Shown piece by piece: positions 16,703-25,431 of a stretch of DNA of 64,000 bases. Position numbers and translations under genes: made by a program. Numbering within the stretch: position 1 is the first letter of the stretch; each line of letters begins with the position of its first letter. The notes under the pieces were generated by a model. The model searched no databases. It was not told where the DNA came from and saw only the letters and a program-made list of their open reading frames with translations. Source of the DNA: Micromonospora sp. MA102 (lineage in GTDB: Bacteria > Actinomycetota > Actinomycetes > Mycobacteriales > Micromonosporaceae); assembly GCF_025460765.1 (NCBI RefSeq), contig NZ_JAMWEG010000011.1, positions 144,654 through 208,653 of the forward strand. Direction: 5' to 3'.

Positions 16703-17338
16703 ATGGCCGGGATGACGAAGGGACACACCCGCGTGGGCGTCCGCGTCGCGATCGTGGACCCGCTCCCGGTCTTCCAGCACGGCGCCGCGGCAGCGCTGAC
16801 CGCGGCTGGCCACATGGTCCAGACACCCGCGGATGTGGTCAGCTGGGCAGCCACATCTTCCGGCGGAATAGTGGTGCTGACCGTGCTGACGGAGCCCGAC
16901 TGGACCAGGCTGAAAACTCTGCGGGCAGCTCAGCCGCAGGTAAAGGTGCTGGTTCTCCTGGAGGACACCGCCACCGCCCCCGGTGTGCGGGCCGTCAAGT
17001 CGGGCGCGGTCTCCGTCCTCCCACGTCAGGTGACCCCAGAGGCTCTCTGCCGCTGTGTTGATGCGGCCATCGACGGGACCGCCACGCTACCCACCGATGT
17101 GGTGACCACCCTGGCGGCGGAGGCCAGCGGACACGACACCGTAGTGCCGGTCCCGCCGGCGAAGGTCAGATGGCTGCGTGCCTTAGCGTCGGGAACAACC
17201 GTCTCCCAGCTCGCGGCGCAGGTGGGATATTCGGAACGAGCGATGTACCGGCTGTTGCGAGCCCTGTACCAGGATCTCGGGGTGAGCAACCGGGTCGAGG
17301 CGTTGATCTTGGCACACGGCAGAGGCTGGCTTCGCTGA
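16703..17338 (+). CDS. LuxR/NarL-type regulator with degenerate receiver, 211 aa
   Basis: The open frame extends to 16397, but homology-like sequence begins after the ATG at 16703 (or the ATG at 16712), so the shorter start is chosen. Residues about 10-130 follow a receiver fold (VGVRVAIVDPLPVFQHG, GIVVLTVL, VKVLVLLED, KSGAVSVLP). The beta3 phospho-acceptor Asp is absent (VLTVLTEPDW instead of an LLDxxMP-type motif), the acidic pair is reduced to one Asp, and the conserved Lys after beta5 is missing. The C-terminus is a LuxR helix-turn-helix (LASGTTVSQLAAQVGYSERA, then LGVSNRVEALILA). It probably binds DNA without classical phosphorylation. It sits between the integration scar and the STAND gene; targets are unknown. 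Confidence 0.75.
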   Translation: MAGMTKGHTRVGVRVAIVDPLPVFQHGAAAALTAAGHMVQTPADVVSWAATSSGGIVVLTVLTEPDWTRLKTLRAAQPQVKVLVLLEDTATAPGVRAVKSGAVSVLPRQVTPEALCRCVDAAIDGTATLPTDVVTTLAAEASGHDTVVPVPPAKVRWLRALASGTTVSQLAAQVGYSERAMYRLLRALYQDLGVSNRVEALILAHGRGWLR

Positions 17339-17367
17339 CGGTCTTAGGGGCGCCCGCATCGGGGCGG

Positions 17368-20007
17368 TCACGGGGTGAAGCCTCGTACCGCATCCCCGGT
17401 GGCGGCCGCAACGAGCTCTTGGTAAACGGTTGAGGAGGCGGCCACGATGCCGAGCATGAATTGCAGGCGCTCCTTGACGACCGGGAAATCGGGCGCGATC
17501 GTGCGGGCTTTCCCGAAAGCCGTCTTCGCCGCGGCAGCCCGGCCGCCAGGGCGATCCACGCCCAGGCCACAGATCGCGATTGCTTCCAGCTCCCAGGCCG
17601 CGAAGTCGTCCGGATCGTCGTTGCGGCGTTGGGCGGCCTCCCTCTCCAGCGTCTCGAACAAGGTGCGTGCCTCGCCGTCCGGATCCTCGCGGAAGGCGAT
17701 CAGCGCTTGCAGCGCGAGTACGATCAGCGACCTCTTCTCGCGCCGATACCAGCCAGCGCGATCGATCTCCGTCCGCGCCGCTTCAAGGTCGCCTAGTCGC
17801 AGTGCGGCCATGGCCAGGGTCGTCCGCGCCTGGAGAACCGTGACGGGATCGTGGATGTCCAGCGCTTGGCGCAGCGCCTCGGCCGCGCTAGTGCGAGCAG
17901 CGACCCAGTCACCGTCGTCAAGGTGCAGGTCCGCCTGACCGTCCAGCCAGCGAGCCCGATAAGCGGGATTGGGGCGCTCACCGGCGACCACGGCGGCTTC
18001 CGTCATCAACTCCCACGCCGGAGCTGACTCCTCCTGCTCGGACAGCCACCGTGCCACCTTAACGCTGATGTCGATCTCCCAGCCGTACGCGTTCTGCTCC
18101 CGGGCCAGGGAGAGAGCCTCCCGGCCCAGGGCGACGGCCTGCCGGTGATCGCCATGACGTCGGCGGCAGTCGGCGATCCCGGAGAGTGCGACCATTCGAC
18201 CTTCGTCGTCTCCGTCGCGCACGGCCAGTTTCAGGACCTTTCGGTACCGGCGTTCCGCTTCCTGGATCTTGCCGGTCTGCCACTCGAGATCCGCGATGTT
18301 GGCAAGTATCTTCCGGCGGAGCTCGTCCGGACGGTCCTGCGTCCCGGCCAGAGCGAGCGCCCTCTCGTACGCGTCCACCGCCGGGCCCATCAGCCCTCGG
18401 GAGGCGCGGGCGTACCCCAGCGCGTTGAAGTTGCGCAACTCGTCGAAGGCGTCTTCCAGTCTGCCAATCACCTGGGTGCGGGCGTCCATGATCAGCCCTG
18501 ACGCGTTCCATTTGACGAGATGCTGGTCGAGCGCCTGAATCCGGTCGAAGGCGGCCAGCCAGTCCCGGTTCCGCAGGGTGATGCGGAGCTCGGTGAACTC
18601 GACGGTGAGGTCGCCGGGACCGCGGACATGAACCTTCGGCTTGCGCCGGTTCGACAGTAGGTTCGCGGCTTTGCGACGTAGAGCCTCCATGTTTTGACCG
18701 TCGCGTTGCAGCGCGCCGAGGATCTCCGGGTCGGTCAGGCAGTATCGCGGCGGTGCCGCCAGACGGACAATCACATGATGCTCCGCCAGCTCGTCGAGCA
18801 GTTCCTCGACTCGCACCGGGGATATCCCGTCGCCGACCAATCGGCCCACGTCCTCGGACAGTACCGGCATGTCGTAGGCCGCGACGGCGGCGACAAGGTT
18901 GTGCTGCTCGTCTGTGAGTGAGTCGACGACCATCCGGGCAAGGGTGCTCGGCCGGTCCTTGCGCCGTGGCCGTTCCAGCCTGCGGGTCAGCTCACGCACC
19001 GACGGCCGGTCCACGGGCAGGGTTAGCGCGGCCCAAAAGAGGTTGGCGTTGCGCGGCATGCCCTGCAGAAGATCGCACAGGTCATCGGAACCCGCCTGCA
19101 TCCCCTCGGCATCCCCGGGATCCAGGATGGCGAGATACTGCTTGAAGTCTTCCGGCGCGAGCCGGTTCACCGGGATGTGGACCGCATCATCCGTGGTCCA
19201 CCTGCTGCTCGCTGCCGCGATCGGCTGCTCACGCGTGATTAGGATGACCTTGACGCGCCGATCCCGGCGCGCCGCGATGACAGCCAGCGCCTCGTTGAGA
19301 TCGAAATCGGAAATTTTGTTGGTTGTCGGCTCGAGAATTCGCTGGGCTCCGTCGATCACCACGGCGACACCGGGATCCGTCCGCGACTCCAGCGCCAGGT
19401 GCAGCGACTGCAGCGGGTCGTCGCGAAGTTCTTGCGGGGGTCGCGCGGTGTTCTTGCCCAGAATCCGCACCAGCTCGGCCGCACCGAAGCTTTCGTCCGC
19501 GACGAGATCGAATCTTTCCCGGGTGGCACCGAGATCGGTAGCACGGAGCACGCTCTCGACGAGGGTCGTCTTGCCCGCGCCGGCCGGACCGTAGACCAGC
19601 ACGACCGCCGAGCGGGGCCCGGCCAGTTCCGCTTCGAGAGTGGCACGTTCCGGAAGATGGTTCACCGGCCTATCAGGTTCCGCCGGGCGGGCGGGAATGA
19701 CCGGCTCGGGCTTTACCGGCCGGTCACCTGGCACCTCAATCCGATTCAACAGCCCGAACGCGAAGATGCGGCGGTCCTCCCCGCCGGGTCCGCCGCCCTG
19801 ACGGGCTCGCCGTTCGTAGACAATCGTCAAGATGAGCGATGCGACAGCACTGAACCAACTAAACCGCTCGACCCAGTCCCAGGCGGCCGCAGAGTTCCCG
19901 GTAATCTTTTGCCACACGCCGAAGTGGCTGGCGACCGCAACCAGGGCAGCGAGCAGGGCCACGGCGATGAACAGGCGACCCGCTCGGGAGACTAGTCGTC
20001 GACTCAC
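17368..20007 (-). CDS. Membrane-anchored STAND NTPase with TPR repeats, 879 aa
   Basis: Two hydrophobic segments at 10-29 and 47-64 predict an N-terminal membrane hairpin. A P-loop NTPase follows: Walker A VYGPAGAGKTT (138-148), Walker B VAVVIDGAQ (214-222) and a sensor-like KVILITREQP. A winged-helix-like region near 350-450 contains ELLDELAEHHVIVRL. From about 500 to the end, TPR-like helix pairs recur (NFNALGYARASRGLMGPAVD, ANIADLEWQTGKIQEAERRY). This NTPase, winged helix and repeat order is the STAND/NACHT layout of signalling and anti-phage sensors, in which ligand binding to the repeats triggers oligomerisation. The presumed effector is the membrane hairpin. It is near a TPR-EACC1/hydrolase module but separated from it by 358 bp. 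Specific trigger unknown. Confidence 0.8.
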   Translation of the reverse strand: MSRRLVSRAGRLFIAVALLAALVAVASHFGVWQKITGNSAAAWDWVERFSWFSAVASLILTIVYERRARQGGGPGGEDRRIFAFGLLNRIEVPGDRPVKPEPVIPARPAEPDRPVNHLPERATLEAELAGPRSAVVLVYGPAGAGKTTLVESVLRATDLGATRERFDLVADESFGAAELVRILGKNTARPPQELRDDPLQSLHLALESRTDPGVAVVIDGAQRILEPTTNKISDFDLNEALAVIAARRDRRVKVILITREQPIAAASSRWTTDDAVHIPVNRLAPEDFKQYLAILDPGDAEGMQAGSDDLCDLLQGMPRNANLFWAALTLPVDRPSVRELTRRLERPRRKDRPSTLARMVVDSLTDEQHNLVAAVAAYDMPVLSEDVGRLVGDGISPVRVEELLDELAEHHVIVRLAAPPRYCLTDPEILGALQRDGQNMEALRRKAANLLSNRRKPKVHVRGPGDLTVEFTELRITLRNRDWLAAFDRIQALDQHLVKWNASGLIMDARTQVIGRLEDAFDELRNFNALGYARASRGLMGPAVDAYERALALAGTQDRPDELRRKILANIADLEWQTGKIQEAERRYRKVLKLAVRDGDDEGRMVALSGIADCRRRHGDHRQAVALGREALSLAREQNAYGWEIDISVKVARWLSEQEESAPAWELMTEAAVVAGERPNPAYRARWLDGQADLHLDDGDWVAARTSAAEALRQALDIHDPVTVLQARTTLAMAALRLGDLEAARTEIDRAGWYRREKRSLIVLALQALIAFREDPDGEARTLFETLEREAAQRRNDDPDDFAAWELEAIAICGLGVDRPGGRAAAAKTAFGKARTIAPDFPVVKERLQFMLGIVAASSTVYQELVAAATGDAVRGFTP

Positions 20008-20365
20008 CCACTCATCATGACGCCAGCCGATGGAGAAGCGGAACCGAGCAATCGCCTAATTGAGCATGGCGAAGCCGACGGTGTCGCACCACGAACCGAC
20101 GCACCGGCGCCGAGCCGCTTGGTGACGGTTGCGAGCGCGTTGCCAGCCTCGACAGGAACCACACCAATGCTTGCGAGTGTTACCCGCCGGGCAAATCGAC
20201 CATATCCGTCGGCGGCGGGCGGCGTCATGGTGCCCGGCACCGAGCGGTACCGGTCGAAGTGGCCCTCGAAATGCTCGATAGCTGACCGAATGAGAGCCGC
20301 GTCTACCGCTGTTGACCGCCGACGCCGGCAATGGCCAGGTGGCCGAGTTTCGTCAGGGCAAGCAC
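20008..20365 (-). other. Intergenic, possible gene remnant
   Basis: A minus-strand frame crossing this 358-bp gap has a short protein-like stretch (AALIRSAIEHFEGHFDRYRS, then TPPAADGYGRFARRVTLASI), but its start lies inside the preceding gene in another frame and it drifts into low-information sequence. It could be a decayed small gene between the TPR-EACC1 and STAND genes. I do not annotate a CDS. Confidence 0.3.
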
Positions 20366-22042
20366 TCAAGATCCGCGTAGCGTCGTCGTCAAGCTGTCGA
20401 CGAGATCTTGTTCGGCGACCGGGGCCATTTTGTTCAATGCGCTGGTCGAGAGTTCGATCCGGTTGCCGTCCGGCGCTGTAATCACCAGTCGTGCGCGGCG
20501 TGGGCGGGCGCGGATCCACGACACGAGGGCTCGGACGAACGGGGAAACCGACGCGGAAGCCAACGCGACCGCGATCGTGTCGGAGAGCGAGCCCATGGCG
20601 CCCGGGTCGAGTGCCGGCTCGGTGAGGCGAAGCGTGCCACGCAGCGTCGGCTCCTCCTCAATCCACTTAGCAAGTGACCGAGCCTCGCCAGAATCGCCGC
20701 CAAGCATCGTGAGCGCGACCTCCGTCTCCGCGGTTGAAGCGACATGCCGGACGCGGTCGCCCGGTGGCCACAACGCAGCCAGGTCACCGACAATGCTCCG
20801 GCATCGTGGATGGTCGGGGCCGAGGACAAGCTCGGAGACCTCCAGCGCCTGCCGGTAGAGCTCCCGTGCTCCGTCGACATCGCCGAGCTCACGCCGCACT
20901 CCGGCCAGGCTGGTCATCGACACCAGGGTGCTCGGATGCTCGTGCCCGAGAACACGCCGCGACTCCGTCAGTACCTGTTCGTACATGCGCAGGGCCAGGG
21001 TGAGATCGCCAGTGCTGCGGAGGACACCCGCGAGGTTGTGCATCGATGCCAGCGTGCTTGGATGTTCCGTCCCATACAGCCGGGTTCGGAGCGCGAGCGT
21101 CTGCTCATAAAGGCGTTTTGCGCCGTTGAGATCGCCGAGGTCCCGCAGCGCGCCCGCGAGGTTATTCATCGAAGACAGCGTGGTGGGATGCTCCGGGCCG
21201 AGCACCTGGCCCGCGCGTGCGTACGTTTCCCTGTGCAGGCGCTCAGCCGCCTCGAGATCGCCCTGGTTTTGCAGTACGACCGCGAGGTTGTTCATCGAGG
21301 CGAGAGTCTGCGGGTGATCATCGCCGAGCAACAGCCGACGTCGGTTCAGCACCTCGCGGTAGATGCGCACCGCCTCCATGCTCAATGAGCGCAGTTGCCC
21401 GTCGTCCTCATCGATAAGCCGTCGAGGCGTTCGCTCATACTTGGCCCGCAGTGCGTCGCCGAGGATGGACAAGGCGGTTAAATATTCCGGCTCATCCGGC
21501 CGGAGGCGGCCCACCGCGGTCCGGAGCACTGCCATTGCCCGGTCGACATCCGCTTCGTGGTCCGATTGGTTGTGCCGGAGCAGCAGTGCGACGCCCAGGT
21601 TCGTCAGCGCCGCGACGTCATGGTCCGTCTCCGATAGCTGCTCGACAGCGACGCCGAGCACCTGGATCGCCTGATCTACATCTTCCGCCCGGCCAGCAAG
21701 CTCGTAACGGCGAAGGTGAACAGCGCCGAGATTTGTCAACGCTGGCACCCGCCGCCGGTCGCCCTCCGGTAGTCCGTCGATTGCGGCTCTCAACACCTGA
21801 GCCGCCTCCTCGACGTCGTCGGCGCGCCCGGCGAGCTCGTAACGACGCAGCAGCGCGGCACCCAAGTTCGTGAAAGCGGCGTTCCACTCCGGCGTCCCGG
21901 GCGGTAGGTGTACCAACGTGTTACGGAGCACGGTAACAACCCTGTCGAGGTCCTCGCCGTGCCCTGTGCGGCCGAAGTCGTCCCACGCTTTCTGGGCCTC
22001 GCGGAACGGCATTCGCTGCGGGTGATCTGCTTGGCTACTCAT
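20366..22042 (-). CDS. TPR protein with C-terminal EACC1 domain, 558 aa
   Basis: Residues about 50-200 contain TPRs of the 'LTNLGAVHLRRYELAGRAED' type, and 240-410 contain kinesin-light-chain-like TPRs (HPSTLASMHNLAGVLRSTGD). The last 110 residues (LTMLGGDSGEARSLAKWIEE, LVSWIRARP, RARLVITAPDGNRIELS) match what I know as EACC1, effector-associated constant component 1, described in actinobacterial conflict systems where it marks proteins that recruit a variable effector. The ATG at 22042 lies 8 bp inside the end of the hydrolase gene, so the two are coupled. Role inferred: a TPR sensor or scaffold tied through EACC1 to the neighbouring hydrolase as effector. Confidence 0.78.
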   Translation of the reverse strand: MSSQADHPQRMPFREAQKAWDDFGRTGHGEDLDRVVTVLRNTLVHLPPGTPEWNAAFTNLGAALLRRYELAGRADDVEEAAQVLRAAIDGLPEGDRRRVPALTNLGAVHLRRYELAGRAEDVDQAIQVLGVAVEQLSETDHDVAALTNLGVALLLRHNQSDHEADVDRAMAVLRTAVGRLRPDEPEYLTALSILGDALRAKYERTPRRLIDEDDGQLRSLSMEAVRIYREVLNRRRLLLGDDHPQTLASMNNLAVVLQNQGDLEAAERLHRETYARAGQVLGPEHPTTLSSMNNLAGALRDLGDLNGAKRLYEQTLALRTRLYGTEHPSTLASMHNLAGVLRSTGDLTLALRMYEQVLTESRRVLGHEHPSTLVSMTSLAGVRRELGDVDGARELYRQALEVSELVLGPDHPRCRSIVGDLAALWPPGDRVRHVASTAETEVALTMLGGDSGEARSLAKWIEEEPTLRGTLRLTEPALDPGAMGSLSDTIAVALASASVSPFVRALVSWIRARPRRARLVITAPDGNRIELSTSALNKMAPVAEQDLVDSLTTTLRGS

Positions 22043-22925
22043 CCGGCTGCTCCTCGCGCAGTTCCCTGATCCATGACAGCGCGATGTCCGGTGTGGTGAT
22101 GAAGTCGACCGTACGAGTGTCGGCGTTCCATCGCACCACCACGTTCTCCCCGTTCACCGACTCCGTAAGGTTGGGGGACGGCGGAGGCACCGCGCCATCT
22201 CCGGCGACGGTGATCGCGGGACGTCGGCCGAAGGTCTCGACGAGGTGCCGCTTCAAGGTGGGAAATGTCAGGTTGTCGGTCTGCGCCGCGTGCAGGATGG
22301 AGAAATGGTCTCCCGGCAGGGTCTCGGCGTCCGGGAAAACGCTCTGCGCCGAGGCGCGGGTCACGACCCGGTCGCTGCGCCCGGCGTAGACCCGGAAGGG
22401 AATCCGGCACTCCCGGGCGGACACTGTGTCGGCGTAAACAACCTGCCGCAGCACCGTGCGGCGCGCGTCAGTCACGTCCGAGCTCAGGACCTGCAGGTCG
22501 CGGGCCTGTGCGTGGCGGCCGAAGCCGGCCATCTTTCGAATGGACCGGCTGAACTCGGAGCCCTCGTTCGGGCAGGCCAGCATAAGGACCAGCTTGACCG
22601 ACGCGAGTTCCTGCCCGTATCCCTCGTTCAGCATCCAGGCGAGAAACCGCTGCAGGATGAGGCCGCCCTGGCTGTGTGTGACGATCGCGGTGTCACGCCC
22701 GGACACCGTCGCCGCGAGGTAGCTCCGCAAGGACTGTGCCACGTCGTTGTAGTCGGGAATCCGGGTGGCAGCGAACGGCATCGCCAGCTTCGGCGACTCG
22801 TACCGGAACCGGTGGACGCGCAGACCCCGCAGATCCAGGTCGGCCTGCACCCGCTCGGCCACCTGGTCCCAAGTGGCGGGCGACGACCAGAAACCGTGGA
22901 TGAGCACCAGGTCCGCGTCGATCAA
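22035..22925 (-). CDS. Alpha/beta-hydrolase, likely effector of the EACC1 module, 296 aa
   Basis: The start is a TTG at 22925 giving an N-terminus of beta-strand plus oxyanion loop (LVLIHGFWSSPATW). The nucleophile elbow THSQGG puts Ser85 in place, with Asp185 (GRSDRVV) and His207 (GDHFSI) as the likely triad. The fold resembles lipase-like hydrolases of the PGAP1/DUF676 type that act on esters or lipids. The last 65 residues form a separate beta-rich piece (GENVVVRWNADTRTVDFITT) and may dock to a partner. The gene overlaps the TPR-EACC1 gene by 8 bp and follows a DUF4011-like small gene by 33 bp. A membrane-damaging esterase effector is a reasonable inference; the substrate is unknown. Confidence 0.82.
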   Translation of the reverse strand: MIDADLVLIHGFWSSPATWDQVAERVQADLDLRGLRVHRFRYESPKLAMPFAATRIPDYNDVAQSLRSYLAATVSGRDTAIVTHSQGGLILQRFLAWMLNEGYGQELASVKLVLMLACPNEGSEFSRSIRKMAGFGRHAQARDLQVLSSDVTDARRTVLRQVVYADTVSARECRIPFRVYAGRSDRVVTRASAQSVFPDAETLPGDHFSILHAAQTDNLTFPTLKRHLVETFGRRPAITVAGDGAVPPPSPNLTESVNGENVVVRWNADTRTVDFITTPDIALSWIRELREEQPDE

Positions 22926-22958
22926 TGACGTCTCCGTAGCACGCAGTTGGATGCCCGT

Positions 22959-23342
22959 TCACGCAACGTGCTGGAATACTACCGGCGCGGGAAGCTCGAC
23001 GGTGAGGCGGTAGTCGACCGGGAACGCCTCGTCGGTGCGGTAGAGCAGCGTGCGATCCGGGGTGACGTCCCGGAAGTCGTCCCAGCCCGTGCTCGCGCCT
23101 GGCCGCAGCGGCGCGGTGAGGGTACGCGTCCATGGCTCGGTGAGAGCGTCGTCGGGGCCGAGCAGCTCCAGCGTCAGGGTCACGTCCGCCAGCGGTTCCG
23201 TGCCGCGGTTGACCAGCGCGAGGTGGCGGACCAGCGGTACCCGGTTGTGCACCAGGGCGGCGTTGATCGCCGGCTGAACGAGCAGCGCGACGGCGAGCTG
23301 GTCGTCGTCGGCGGTGATCTGCGCGAAGACGCTGTCGGACAT
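22959..23342 (-). CDS. Short DUF4011-type N-terminal domain protein, 127 aa
   Basis: The ATG at 23342 starts a 127-aa protein with 'QPAINAALVHNRVPLVRHLALVN' character, then beta strands (DVTLTLELLG, RTLTAPLRPG, YRLTVEL). From memory this resembles the immunoglobulin-like N-terminal part of very large actinobacterial DUF4011/DUF3320 helicase-type proteins, here standing alone without the helicase. It may be a truncated gene, or a true small component feeding into the hydrolase-EACC1 operon that starts 33 bp downstream on the same strand. No catalytic residues are visible. Family assignment moderate, role unknown. Confidence 0.6.
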   Translation of the reverse strand: MSDSVFAQITADDDQLAVALLVQPAINAALVHNRVPLVRHLALVNRGTEPLADVTLTLELLGPDDALTEPWTRTLTAPLRPGASTGWDDFRDVTPDRTLLYRTDEAFPVDYRLTVELPAPVVFQHVA

Positions 23343-23461
23343 TGGCGTTTCTCCAGGTGGCGAGGCCAGGAAGGGCCAGCCTAACGGTCAGCCGACCGGT
23401 GGGTCCGCCCCCGTCCGTATGCCGATCTTGGTTGTCGTACGCCTGGGGCAGGATGTGCGCC

Positions 23462-23947
23462 ATGACGACGCACCACCCGAACACCCGGCGCCTGGTCTAC
23501 GGCCATGCAACCAATCACGACTGCCTGGCCTTCATCGACGCCGACATCGCCGCAGGCGAGGCCGCGGAGATCAGGGCCCTCGCGGCCGCGCGTACCTGGG
23601 GCGAGGCCCGGCAGGTGCAGATGACCCACCTGGAGAACCCCGCCGGCCCCGAATGCTACGAAGAGGACGACTGCGCCGACGACAAGCCCTTCGACATCAC
23701 CGAGCTGGGTGCGATCGTGGACGGGTACTGGCCCAAGATGGTCACGACGCGGGCGCTCGACGTGCTGCCGCAGGACCTGCAGGACCGGTACGGCGAAGTC
23801 GTACTCACGGTTCACAACGGTGAGTACCTGCAGGTTCCGCTCGACGGCGAGGCGGAACTGGTCGCAGAGCTGCGCGAGCGCGGCTACGAGTTGACCCGCG
23901 ACGACGACCTCATCAACCTGCTCGACGGCGTCGGCATCGGGTGGTGA
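23462..23947 (+). CDS. Acidic protein of unknown function, 161 aa
   Basis: The open frame begins at 23342, but coding-like sequence begins at the ATG at 23462 (MTTHHPNTRRLVYGHATNHD), which is taken as the start. The protein is acidic and mixed alpha/beta, with a Cys-containing loop (PECYEEDDCADDKP) and a C-terminal half of alternating helices and strands (VVLTVHNGEYLQVPLDGEAE). No family recognised and no signal peptide. It stands alone and is followed 16 bp downstream by a strong hairpin shared with the convergent gene. Its start region is divergent to the 127-aa gene. Confidence 0.7.
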   Translation: MTTHHPNTRRLVYGHATNHDCLAFIDADIAAGEAAEIRALAAARTWGEARQVQMTHLENPAGPECYEEDDCADDKPFDITELGAIVDGYWPKMVTTRALDVLPQDLQDRYGEVVLTVHNGEYLQVPLDGEAELVAELRERGYELTRDDDLINLLDGVGIGW

Positions 23948-23962
23948 CCAGCTGAGGACGAC

Positions 23963-23999
23963 GGGAGACGCCGGCATCGCGTTCCGGCCGGCGTCTCCC
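23963..23999. terminator. Bidirectional hairpin terminator between convergent genes
   Basis: A 13-bp perfect stem (23963-23975 gggagacgccggc with 23987-23999 gccggcgtctccc) around an 11-nt loop lies exactly between the plus-strand gene ending at 23947 and the minus-strand gene ending at 24011. Position and stability support a terminator for both. Confidence 0.7.
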
Positions 24000-24010
24000 C
24001 TGGCTCACGC

Positions 24011-24850
24011 TCACCGGCGGCGCTTGTTCAGGCTGGGAAGGCCGCCGGACACGGTCCGAACGCTGCCGTCCGGGTTGCTCCGGCCCGGCTTCTGTAGAGC
24101 CTCGTTGACCCGCCTACCGGCGAGGTCGGAGGCGTTCAGGTTGACGACGACCAGATCCGACCGGCGCCAGCTCCGCAGGCGAGCCAGAGCCTGCTGGCTG
24201 TCGGCGATCCCGGTCAAGGCACGGATCGCCGGCATAGCCCGGGACGGGTCGGCGAGCAGGAGATGGGCGACGTCGGCGGGGCTCAGCCTGCGCGGCGAGG
24301 TGTTGCCCGCCGGGACGAGTGAGGCATGAATCTTGCCGTTCTGGAGCCACAGCCACACCGGCCGTTTGCCGTCGCCGGCCCGCATCGCCGGGGTTGTCGA
24401 CGTGGCACTTCGGGTGGCGGAAGCCGGCTTGGGCGGAAGGCGGGCTGGTAAAGCGGCCGGCGGCTGCGCCCGTCGCGGCGATTGCTTCGGGACGTCAGAA
24501 GCCGAGCGGGACGAGGCGGCGGCGTCCGACGATGCCACGTTGCCGGGTTGCGGTGGCTCGGTCGGTGTCCCGCGCGGCTCCCGCATAAAGCCGCCGGCGA
24601 CCGCCCACTGCTCCGGGGTGAACCGGACAGGGATGAGCTCGGTCAGGTGCGGCGCCGACGGGTCGTGAACGGTGAGTTGCCCGCGCCGCTTGGCGTGGTC
24701 GGCTGCGGTGAGCGAGCCGATGTCGAGGACCGTAGCCAGCGGTATACGCCGGACGTAGGCCTTGCGCAATGGCAGCAACCGCCTGCGCCGGAGGACAAGA
24801 TGCTCCTTGTCGAACCAGGCGTCCCAACGCCGAGCTGCCAACCCGACCAC
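24011..24850 (-). CDS. Unrecognised two-part protein with Pro/Ala/Ser linker, 279 aa
   Basis: The N-terminal part (1-95) is mixed alpha/beta and Arg-rich (LVLRRRRLLPLRKAYVRRIP). Residues about 95-160 form a low-complexity Pro, Ala, Ser and Arg linker. The C-terminal part (165-279) has strands and helices (PVWLWLQNGKIHASLVPAG, LSPADVAHLLLADPS, SDLVVVNLNASD). Start taken as the GTG at 24850. No known motif and no membrane segment. It ends against the shared hairpin at 23963-23999. It is not obviously linked to neighbours; the 377 bp upstream carry no recognised gene. Confidence 0.6.
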   Translation of the reverse strand: MVGLAARRWDAWFDKEHLVLRRRRLLPLRKAYVRRIPLATVLDIGSLTAADHAKRRGQLTVHDPSAPHLTELIPVRFTPEQWAVAGGFMREPRGTPTEPPQPGNVASSDAAASSRSASDVPKQSPRRAQPPAALPARLPPKPASATRSATSTTPAMRAGDGKRPVWLWLQNGKIHASLVPAGNTSPRRLSPADVAHLLLADPSRAMPAIRALTGIADSQQALARLRSWRRSDLVVVNLNASDLAGRRVNEALQKPGRSNPDGSVRTVSGGLPSLNKRRR

Positions 24851-25227
24851 CTCCCCGTGCTGCGCACCTTCGCGGCGCGATGATCATCGGTGCACTCGGC
24901 TCAACGGGCAGTTCAGATGCCAGATCGTCTGGTGTGTCAGCGACGCAGACGGCGGGACCCTCACCGCGATGAGTCCGTCCTTCGGTGTCCACCTGCGATC
25001 GACGCTGTCGTGGCGGCCCTGACCCCTCGTGCCGCCGCGATCGGCCACGCCACCCGCCCCGCCCTCGCCGACATGCCGCCACCACCGGAGGCTGCATCGC
25101 CCTAACGCCGGCCTCCCTGGCCAGCCTCACCACGCACACGAAAGGCTGATGGTCGCGAGACCGGCGCAACGTCGCCTGCCTACTCGTCACGCCGGCGGCG
25201 GTCAGCCGGCCAGCAGTTGTGACCCGG
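24851..25227. other. Intergenic stretch
   Basis: No protein-like frame recognised on either strand in 377 bp. It lies immediately 3' of the first copy of the repeated Cys/His gene and may be debris from the rearrangements that produced the repeats. Confidence 0.45.
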
Positions 25228-25431
25228 TCAGCGGCTGAGGCGCCGCGAGCAGGGGCCGTGATGATCGGTGCGGAGCAGGCAGCGCCGGCCGCCGGGCATC
25301 AGCGCATCGCAGAAGACCCAGTGGCCTATGTTTTGGTCGTCCTCGGCGGAGACGGTGGTCCCGCCCGGTTCGGTCTGCGGCAGGACGAGCAGCCAGCGGC
25401 CGATCTTCAGATGGGTTGACGAGGGCGTCAA
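25228..25431 (-). CDS. Small Cys/His (putative zinc-binding) protein, copy 1, 5'-truncated, 67 aa
   Basis: From IGRWLLVLPQTEPGG to the end this copy is almost identical to copy 3 (28841-29092), also at DNA level over about 180 bp. Its N-terminus is replaced by about eight unrelated residues, and its TTG start overlaps the stop of the GIY-YIG gene (TTGA). The conserved part has a Cys before DALMPGG, a second Cys before LLRTDHHG and a third Cys after GP, plus His. Such spacing (C-x8-C-x6/7-H-x2-C) suggests a single zinc site. The function is unknown. It may be translated only by coupling to the GIY-YIG gene. Confidence 0.6.
   Translation of the reverse strand: MTPSSTHLKIGRWLLVLPQTEPGGTTVSAEDDQNIGHWVFCDALMPGGRRCLLRTDHHGPCSRRLSR

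Noticed and set aside
20004..20519. 171-codon minus frame between TPR-EACC1 and STAND genes as a real gene
   Set aside because: Its first half lies in the TPR-EACC1 gene in another frame and the rest is only partly protein-like; listed as a possible remnant only.
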